Assembly (NCBI GenBank): GCA_013003415.1
Contig: JABDJR010000295.1
Location: forward strand, 1-5,668
Reading direction: 5' to 3'
DNA: 5,668 nt
DNA from: Candidatus Eiseniibacteriota bacterium
Lineage (GTDB): Bacteria > Eisenbacteria > RBG-16-71-46 > JABDJR01
Position numbers and translations under genes: made by a program. This document shows, one piece after another, positions 1-5,668 of the stretch (within the stretch, counting starts at the first letter, position 1; every line of letters begins with the position of its first letter). A model generated the notes under the pieces. It saw nothing but the letters and a program-made list of their open reading frames with translations. It did not search any database and had not been told where the DNA came from.

Positions 1-212
1 CGATTGCCCAGAGTGGCGGGTGGTTAGTTCAGAGCTCCAGTGGCGCGGCAGGCGAGATTCTGGTGGGCGAGAGTGCGGTTGCTGTTTTCCGCATGGTCCT
101 TGCTCCCGACGTGCCTCCCTCAACCAACATTGACAATACGGTCACCCTGAGCGGGAACCCGTCGCTTTCTGAGTCTGCTGTCATGCCGACAGTTACGGTA
201 GGCGGTGCCGCT
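1..212 (+). repeat. Repeat R0: C-terminal part of a Cys-free DUF11 unit
   Basis: The first residues contain a GGW segment, then a strand reading ESAVAVFRMVLAPD, then NIDNTVTLSG near 126-155. These match the second half of a canonical DUF11 unit, whose last strand typically reads NTV or NTA. There is no cysteine. The end of the unit is unclear, because a Ser/Thr/Val-rich linker runs to about 212. It shows that the repeat chain already extends upstream of the window. Confidence 0.6.
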
Positions 213-3200
213 CACACGGTTACAGTTTCCCCGAACATGGTGGTTTCCAGCTGTGACACGGTTTCCTACAGCATTACGTTGACCGCAAGTGGCTCCGACG
301 CCTTCGATACCTACTACGAGTTTTTGTCGCAGGATGGTCTAAGCCTCGTGCCCGGTTCCGTTTCGGTAACCAACACCGGGACCGGGGCCACAGACACCAG
401 CGACCCTGATATCAGCGGCAACACATGGACTTTCAACTACGACGGAGTTGGCTACAACCCGGGAAATAATCCGGTGTGGGATGTTGCCGATGGGCAAACC
501 GTCACCATCGCTTTTCAGATTCTGGTGGTGGATTGCGCCCCAGGGGCGAAAACTGTAGCCACCAATCCCTATTACAAAGCCGGGGAGAACGCCGCTTACA
601 TTGCACTCGCCAGCGAGCAGTCGGACATCGATATTCTTGAGGGTGCCATCACGGTCGAAAAGACATCAACTGCACCTCCGGCAGCTGTAGGCGACTCGTT
701 TACCTACGACATTGCTGTGCGCAGTGTTGGTTTTGGCGATGCGGGGAACATCGTCTTAAGTGACAACATGCGACCGGGCATCACGTACTTGCCTGGCTCC
801 ACGGTGCCTCCGGCCGACAGCACGTTTCTCAATGGTGACGGAAGCTTGGACTTGTTCTGGTTGCCTGCGAATCATGCGGGCCTCCGCAACCTTGAGCCAG
901 GGCAGTCTTTTGAGGTGACACTCGGGGCTCAGCTGAACGCCTGCGTGGATTACGACGATGTGGTTACCGCAACCTGGGGTTGTGGGCCGGAACCGTGTCA
1001 AACCGTGGAGGCAACGGCGAGTGTGACACTGCTTTTGGACGAACCTGATCTCGAGTACATCGTCAATCCAAATCCTATCGTGGTCCCTTCTTGTGATGGA
1101 GTCGGAACAACGACGACGTTCACGGTTCGTAACAACGGCGGTCCAGCCTACAACCTGGACTTCACGTTTTCGGGACTAGCCGCCGAACTAGACATGTCCA
1201 ACTTTGTTGGGGACGCAACTTTTATTGCGGGTTCCCCAGATACGATTCGGATTGGTGCTATCGCCGCCGGCGATTCAGCCGTTTTCACGTTTGACTTAAG
1301 CCACAACGATAATTGCACCACACCGTCGGGAACCATGATCTTCTTCCCGACCTATGAGAATAGTTGCGGTGATCCCTATTCGAAATCCCCGTTTGCGGTT
1401 TCCTATAGCACGGAAGGGATTCCTTCTCTTTCCGTAACCAAGACGGGTTCCGATCTTGAGGTTGATCCTGGCGATACGACCAGCTTCACCCTTGATGTAT
1501 GCTTTGGTCCCGACGCGCCTACGAACGATGTTTTTGTTGAAGACATCGTCCCTGGTTTCCTGACCGTGTTGGCAGGAACCATTAGCCCTCCGCCAACCAG
1601 TGTCAGCGGCGATACTCTCCGATGGACAATTGCACCTGGCGCGTTTGTTGGTGGGCCACCCTCTTATTGTGTGTCGATTACCTATGACGCAGAGGCAACA
1701 GGCACCTGTGGTAGCGATGGGGCCAATCAAGCGAGCGCAGAGACACAGGTTCCTTGTGGGGCTGTGGTTTGCGATCAGAGCGATGCGGCCAGTTCCATTA
1801 TCGGGATTGTATGCCCTCCCTCGAGTTGTGTGACCGCGCGCATGACGCATCTCATCAATGGCCTTACCAGCGATGTGATCGAAGTGTGTACCCCCATGAC
1901 GCATACGGCCACCGTCGTGTTTGACCATGTGACCGATCCTCTTTTGGGCTGGGAAGACCTGACCTTTATCGCGGATGCTGACAGCGGAAAGACCCTAGTT
2001 GGGTATGAGCAGCTCGATGGCACTCATAAGCCTGGTGTGGCTCGCTTCTTTGTCACCGATGGTGCTGGTGATAGCTGTTACGTCGATCTTGAACCGACCA
2101 GGAATGGTGCAGATGAGCTAGTCTGGGATATGTCTTCCTTTGCTAACGGGTGGACGGTTATTTCTGATTGCGACTTTAACCTGGTCGATGCTCAACTTTC
2201 TGATATTACGATTCGCGTTGAGTACGATCTCATCAGCGTCAGTCCCATTCCCTACCATTTCGAGTACGCACGCTTGGAGATTTCGGGCGGCGGTTCCTGT
2301 GATGGAACGCTGCGTGAAGCCGTTCAACCCACCATCGGTCGTTCTGTATCGACAGTGGGGCTGGTCATTCCGTCTAGCGCTGAGCGATGTGCTGTAACTA
2401 CTCTGGATATTACGGTTGATGTGGGCGCCACCTACGAGTCTTACGATCACGTTTTGTATTTCTCAAACGATGATTTTGAAGTCATCGATGATCCGAACGA
2501 TCCTGGGTTCTTTGAGCCCATCTTTGTTGGTCTCCCCGATGTAGGCGTTCCGACTCGGATTGCCGATGTTGGAAACGGCGACTCTGGAGTGTTCTGGAAA
2601 CTCGGGGATCTTCCGGCAGGAACATCGGGCGTCATTACCATACCGGTGCGGAAACGCTGTACGGACGGAACAAGCTATGCTCGTCTCGTTTATGACGACA
2701 AGTGTGGCGATGACGATACGGACAACGTGAACGAGAACCCTTATGTGAGTACCGCCACCGGCACACCCACCTTGATTTTCTCCGGAGATGTTTCCATAGA
2801 GACAACCCCAGAGACCTATTTCGCCACCGCTGATACCGCTCAGTGGATCACTTACGCCATCAACGGCGGTTCGGGCGGCGCCTACAACCTAGATCTCGAT
2901 TACCAGACCGGTGGCTCGAGCATTAAGTTCATCGATTTCCAGGTTTTTAACAACAGCGGAACCCAATTGGATCCAGATACCCTCACCATTGTCTATGGAC
3001 AGGATGCCTTTTCTGCGACGGTCACCATCGACCATGTGCCCGCCGGGGAAACTTGGAGTGTTCAGGCAACGGCCGTAATTCTGAATTGCGAAGACAAAGA
3101 TTTTTCCGTGCAAGGAAGCTGGGGTTGCAACGGCGACGTGTGTCAGACCGGACCGCAACTTTATGATACGGCGGCGTTGGACATTCCGGAGACACTCATC

Positions 3201-5668
3201 ATTGCCGATCTCCCGGACACTTACTTTGTGGCTTCTTGCGAGGCGGAGTCGCTCTCGGTAACCCTGAAGAATGCAAGCCAGGTCATCGCCAAAGGCGTGA
3301 ACCTGAACCTGCTTTTACCTCCTGGCCTGAGCTATGTGGATAACACCACACGTATTTCTATCAATCATGTGGGTGGCGCTACAGCCCCTACCGTGATTCA
3401 CGCATCCGGAAACGATGCCGACCCGGCTGTGAATGGACAGACCTTAGGTTGGTTCCTTGAGAATGTGCTTTCCACGGACTACTTGTCTCCGGAAGACATT
3501 GTCACATTCACCGTTGATCTTCTTGCTGCTCCGGATTTTGCGGGCGGTACCGTGGGAACCGGAGGCACCTACACCAGCGCCTGCGGGCAACCCGCCTTTG
3601 CGCTGGGCGACGAGGTGAGCGCTTCGACGAACTACTTCGACAGTACGGCTGTCTCAACATCAGCCAACATCGACAGCGTTCAAGCCTGCACGATTGACGG
3701 GGTCGATGACAACACCTTCCGCCTGACTTTTAGCAACTCGGCTGGAAACGGTCCTGTCTATGGACCGCTCGACCTTCAGGTCGACCTCCCGGAGGGCGTT
3801 GAGTACGTTTCGTTTACCACTAACATCACCTACGAAGACCTTGCCGATGGAGCGCAGGTCTACACGACCAACGCCTCAACCTCGGGTTCTGGTGCGCCTG
3901 GCGATGCCCAAACCTTAACCTGGTCCTTGCCTGCTAACGCACGTGTGGATGGTGGGGACGACATCACGGTTGAGTTCCGGGCCAATTTCCGAAGCGATGC
4001 GCTATGTGCGCCTCCGGCTCGGTCCCTCGATTTTTCGATTGAGGGCGCCCGTTGCGAAGACGGCCTCCCCAACAATGTGCGTGTGCAGCTTGGGCCCTAT
4101 CCCAACGCTTTCCAGTTGAAGACGCCGGAACTCAGCACCGCTCTAGCCATCGTAGACATTTCGGGAACGTCAAGCACGGCTCCCGGGGACACGGTGCAGG
4201 CGACGGTCACGATTACCAATACCGGAAATGGGATCGCGCGGGATCTTGCCCTTCAGTTTGAAGATCTGGGGAGCTATGTCACGTTCCTTAGTTCGTCCCC
4301 CAACCGGAATGGTGGGGCGTCGGGCGCCGACATTTGGACTTGGAACACAGCTCTAGGTGAGTTGGCTCCTGGAGCTTCCGTGGTTGTAACCATAGACGCA
4401 GAAGTTGCCGGAGATATCTCCTTTGGCATTCCGGTCATTCTTGAAGCACGAGCCAGTGAAGGCTGCTGTCAAGGAACTAGCGAAGCTCAGGAAAGCTTCG
4501 ACATTAATCCTGAAACCCAGCTCGATATCGAAAAAGCCGCCGCCCAATCGGCGGTGGTTCCGGGCGAGCTTGTTACCTACATTCTTACCGTTCGCAATCA
4601 CGGTTCGCAGAGCTTCCAAAATGTCGTCATTGGCGAAACCGCCATGCCGGGCATGACTTATGTATCGAGTCAGTTCGATGCCAACAACGTTGCTTACACG
4701 CCGGCCGGTCCTATCCCTGGATGGACGATAGCCGGCACGGCTAGTGGGCATGATCCATTTGCGCCTGGTGATTTTGAAGTTATTCGGGTGACCTATCGCG
4801 CCGATTCCAACTACAACGCGGTGGGAACCCCTGCCGGATCAGGCTCCTTGGCCAACACGGCCTCTATCGCCAGCGTTGAAGATTTGTCTGGTGGCAATGT
4901 CACCGATCCCGACGTGTTGGATTCAGACGACGAACTGCTTCCGGTCGAGTTGCCCAACGCTTTGCTCGACCTGGACAAGGTTTCCACCACCGGAAGTGTC
5001 ATTCCGGGCGGGGAAATGACCTATCACGTGACGGTGACGAACCCCGGAAACGTGGCTTTGACGAACGTAACCGTAACCGAGACGTTCCCGGCTGGGTTGG
5101 TGTTCTCGTCGGCTCAGTTTGATTCCACGGTGACGCAGCTCACGAATGCGACTTACCAGATCGCCACTCTCGAACCCGGCCAGCTTGAAGTGATTTCCTT
5201 GAACTTTGCCGTGCCTGCGGATTCAAGCCTTTACTCGAATCCGGTGGTGAACACAGTGAATGCCAGCGGAACCGATCCCAGCGGCAACACGGTGAATGCT
5301 CAGGAGGCGGCCACTAGCAATGTGGTTTCCACTACGGGACCCGCTATCGACATCACCAAGGTTGTCTTGGAAGGCGCTGTGCAGCGAGGAGATCTTGCAC
5401 GCTTCTTGATCACCGTAGTCAACTCCGGGGCTGACACATTGACCAATGTTGTGGTGACGGATACACCCGATGCGGGGTTGAGCTTCTATGGAGTCAGCGC
5501 TGACACCACTGTAGCTACTGTCGCTTTGGGCGCCACCATTCCCGTTATGCCTCCGGGACATGTGGAAACGATTTCCATGATGTTCACCGTGGACTTGAGC
5601 GCTCCTCTGTCTGTGCTCAACAACGTGGCTGCGGTCTCTGCAACCACAGCCTCGGGCGGTACCATCGG
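1..5668 (+). CDS. Giant DUF11-repeat secreted or surface protein, internal fragment (both ends missing)
   Basis: The frame beginning at base 3 is open across the entire window: 1,888 full codons, plus two bases of a broken codon at each edge. The product is a chain of Ser/Thr/Gly/Asp/Val-rich beta-sandwich units. The family signature recurs at the same place in each unit, for example TNPGNVALTNVTVTETFPAG (from 5037), VNSGADTLTNVVVTDTPDAG (from 5418) and RNHGSQSFQNVV (from 4593). It is followed by a strand such as TLTWSL (3912) or IWTWNT (4332), then a PG turn and an alternating hydrophobic strand. This matches DUF11/TIGR01451 repeats, which are known as stalk modules of exported bacterial proteins. 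No catalytic motif, membrane segment, signal peptide, LPXTG or C-terminal sorting domain is visible. In-frame ATGs such as 93 are not the start, because the repeat pattern already runs upstream of them. Cysteines (32) are confined to 252-4469. Role as adhesin, stalk or matrix protein is inference; the repeat-family assignment is firm. Confidence 0.95.
213..647 (+). repeat. Repeat R1: divergent DUF11-like unit with a first-strand/last-strand Cys pair
   Basis: About 145 residues. It opens with PNMVVSSC (Cys at 252), followed by the strand SYSITL. It then has the strand TWTFNYDG (from 423), the turn ADGQ, the strand TVTIAFQILVVDC (Cys at 534) and an end segment rich in Ala and Tyr. One Cys lies at the start of the fold and one just after the alternating hydrophobic strand, a geometry suited to a disulfide closing the sandwich. 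Unlike later units it has no second Cys after 534. The boundaries are approximate. Confidence 0.65.
648..1037 (+). repeat. Repeat R2: DUF11 unit with strand-A Lys and C-x12-C-x4-C tail
   Basis: About 130 residues. It begins with ITVEKT (Lys at 660), a VGDSFTYDI turn and strand, and GFGDAGNIVLSDNMRPGI, which is a good DUF11 core. The strand LDLFWLP and the turn LEPGQS follow. The tail carries Cys at 942, 981 and 996 in the pattern C-x12-WGC-x4-CQT. Three cysteines is an odd number; the fourth partner may be Cys 1092 at the start of R3. Confidence 0.8.
1038..1418 (+). repeat. Repeat R3: Cys-stapled DUF11-like unit
   Basis: About 127 residues. It opens with PIVVPSC (Cys 1092), then FTVRNNGGPAYNLDFTF (from 1119), the DUF11 N-x-G core. 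The strand TIRIGAI, the turn AAGDS and the strand FTFDLSHNDNC (Cys 1314) follow. A second Cys lies 17 residues on, at 1365 (NSCGD). The AYNLD segment is shared with R7 (2880). Confidence 0.7.
1419..1811 (+). repeat. Repeat R4: DUF11 unit with strand-A Lys and five Cys
   Basis: About 131 residues. It begins IPSLSVTKTGSDLEVDPGD (Lys 1440), an almost canonical DUF11 start. The core CFGPDAPTNDVFVEDIVPGF follows, with Cys 1500 standing where the N-x-G strand ends. The strand LRWTIAPG and a strand with Cys 1668 come next. The tail has Cys 1707, 1755 and 1770, in the pattern TC-x15-C-x4-C. It runs directly into the Cys-rich start of R5. Confidence 0.75.
1812..2348 (+). repeat. Repeat R5: oversized, divergent six-Cys unit
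   Basis: About 179 residues, the longest unit here. Cys lie at 1812, 1827, 1887, 2076, 2169 and 2298. The start (CPPSSC, then VCTPMTHTATVVFDHV) lacks the Lys strand and the N-x-G core of DUF11. A late part still resembles the family: ELVWDMSSF (from 2115) followed by DITIRVEYDL (from 2202), which matches the xLxWxL strand and the hydrophobic strand of other units. It could be one expanded unit or an inserted small domain; I cannot tell which from sequence alone. Confidence 0.5.
2349..2768 (+). repeat. Repeat R6: DUF11-like unit with Cys staples and an acidic tail
   Basis: About 140 residues. It begins STVGLVIPSSAERC (Cys 2388), then TTLDITVDVG. The strand GVFWKLGDLPAG (from 2589) and the strand VITIPVRKRC (Cys 2658) follow. 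The second tail Cys (2703) sits in DDKCGDDDTDN, an Asp-rich loop that may bind calcium (inference). The front half lacks a clear N-x-G core. Confidence 0.65.
2769..3182 (+). repeat. Repeat R7: DUF11-like unit with C-x12-C-x4-C tail
   Basis: About 138 residues. The core WITYAINGGSGGAYNLDLDY (from 2844) resembles R3. A turn with VPAGE and the strand WSVQATAVILNC (Cys 3087) follow. The tail SWGCNGDVCQT has Cys 3126 and 3141, repeating the R2 tail with the same spacing. It has no Cys in its front half. Confidence 0.75.
3183..3662 (+). repeat. Repeat R8: DUF11-like unit with a Cys pair
   Basis: About 160 residues. It opens with PDTYFVASC (Cys 3237) and SLSVTLKNAS. The classic NLLLPPGLSYVDNTT segment (from 3306) corresponds to the NVxVxD..PxGL block. 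TLGWFLENV (from 3441), EDIVTFTVDLL and Cys 3582 follow. The second tail Cys seen in neighbours is missing; the next Cys (3687) belongs to the start of R9. Confidence 0.7.
3663..4109 (+). repeat. Repeat R9: last strongly Cys-stapled DUF11-like unit
   Basis: About 149 residues. Cys 3687 (VQAC) is at the start, followed by FRLTFSNSAGNG and the segment LDLQVDLPEGVEYVSF (from 3771). TLTWSLP (from 3912), DDITVEFRANF, Cys 4005 and a second tail Cys 4053 (ARCEDG) follow. This unit marks the end of the Cys-rich half. Confidence 0.75.
4110..4514 (+). repeat. Repeat R10: canonical-type DUF11 unit with a vicinal Cys pair
   Basis: About 135 residues. The pattern is APGDTVQATVTITNTGNG (from 4179), then RDLALQFEDLG, IWTWNTALGELAPGASVVVT (from 4332) and a final strand VILEARAS. 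A GCCQG segment (Cys 4464 and 4467) stands near the place where R9 has its second tail Cys. These are the last cysteines in the window. It looks transitional between the two halves of the chain. Confidence 0.8.
4515..4952 (+). repeat. Repeat R11: canonical DUF11 unit, Cys-free
   Basis: About 146 residues. LDIEKAA (Lys 4533), VVPGELVTYILTVRNHGS, NVVIGETAMPGMTYVSSQFD, the turn APGDFEVIRVTYRAD and the last strand LANTASIAS (Asn 4854) follow the family pattern closely. It ends in an acidic linker DPDVLDSDDELLPVE (from 4908). The SSQFD segment recurs as SAQFD in R12. Confidence 0.9.
4953..5339 (+). repeat. Repeat R12: canonical DUF11 unit, Cys-free
   Basis: About 129 residues. LLDLDKVSTTGSVIPGGEMT (Lys 4977), VTVTNPGN, NVTVTETFPAGLVFSSAQFD, ATLEPGQLEVISLNF and VVNTVNASGTDPSGN (first Asn 5250) form a textbook DUF11/TIGR01451 unit. 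Its last strand and D-x-SGN turn show what the Cys-rich units have replaced with disulfide-type pairs. Confidence 0.93.
5340..5668 (+). repeat. Repeat R13: canonical DUF11 unit, cut by the window edge
   Basis: At least 109 residues. It starts PAIDITKVVLEGAVQRGD (Lys 5358), then FLITVVNSG, NVVVTDTPDAGLSF, VMPPGHVETISMMFTVDL and LNNVAAVSATTASGG. The window ends near the D-x-SG-like turn of the last strand, so most of the unit is present. The open frame continues, so more sequence of the same protein follows downstream. Confidence 0.92.

Noticed and set aside
93..95. First in-frame ATG as a possible gene start
   Set aside because: The frame is open upstream to the window edge and the upstream codons already match the second half of a DUF11 unit. 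No ribosome binding site or signal peptide is associated with it.
1296..1928. Antisense open frame of 210 codons, the longest minus-strand frame
   Set aside because: It lies opposite and in codon register with the long plus-strand repeat protein, and its translation is Arg/His/Gly-rich with no recognisable domain. It is best explained as a shadow of sense codon composition. The same holds for antisense frames at 4353-4751, 2118-2450 and 5223-5561.
4530..4538. A-rich GAAAAAG run as a possible programmed frameshift site
   Set aside because: It has only five A residues and does not fit the X-XXY-YYZ slippery heptamer. The zero frame continues with family-consistent sequence, so nothing suggests a shift.
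4537..4554. Perfect 6-bp inverted repeat (CCGCCG, 6-base loop, CGGCGG) resembling a terminator hairpin
   Set aside because: It sits inside the coding frame, encoding part of the first strand of R11, has no T-run after it, and the frame continues. It is a by-product of Ala codons.
5385..5393. RGD tripeptide in R13, a possible integrin-type adhesion motif
   Set aside because: It occupies the P-G-D/E turn found at this place in R4, R10 and R11, with Arg replacing Pro. A three-residue match at a family turn is weak evidence for receptor binding.

Overview
The whole window lies inside one plus-strand protein-coding gene. Reading codons that begin at positions divisible by three (first full codon at 3), I followed 1,888 consecutive codons to the right edge without a stop. 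No start codon, ribosome binding site, signal peptide, anchor or stop falls inside the window, so both ends of the gene are outside it. No RNA gene, mobile element, CRISPR array, promoter or terminator is visible.

The protein is a very long chain of beta-sandwich repeats of about 130-180 residues of the DUF11 / 'conserved repeat domain' type (TIGR01451 family). Such repeats form stalks of secreted or surface-anchored bacterial proteins. The recurring signature is a hydrophobic strand, often with Lys, then a PGD/PGE-type turn, a strand ending in N-x-G, a segment of the form NVxVxD..P.GL, a strand of the form (L/W)xWxL..L.PG, an alternating hydrophobic strand, and a final strand (NTA/NTV in the canonical units). 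I count thirteen units plus the tail of one before them.

The chain has two parts. From about 213 to 4109 the units (called R1-R9 here) are divergent and rich in cysteine. From about 4110 to the right edge (R10-R13) they are canonical DUF11 units, with only a vicinal Cys pair in R10 and no cysteine in the last 399 codons. I count 32 cysteines, all between 252 and 4469, at recurring places in the fold. This suggests a disulfide-stapled section followed by a cysteine-free section of an extracellular or periplasmic fibre. Two places 2,145 bases apart share the same four-cysteine spacing, C-x12-C-x4-C-x31-C.

The organism cannot be named. The codons are moderately GC-rich, with no strong bias seen by eye, and giant DUF11 proteins occur in many bacterial phyla. 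Disulfides imply export to an oxidising compartment. With a single gene visible, nothing can be said about an operon or partner genes. I see no clear evidence of a new multi-gene system. The points of interest are the cysteine grammar and the two-part architecture of the stalk.
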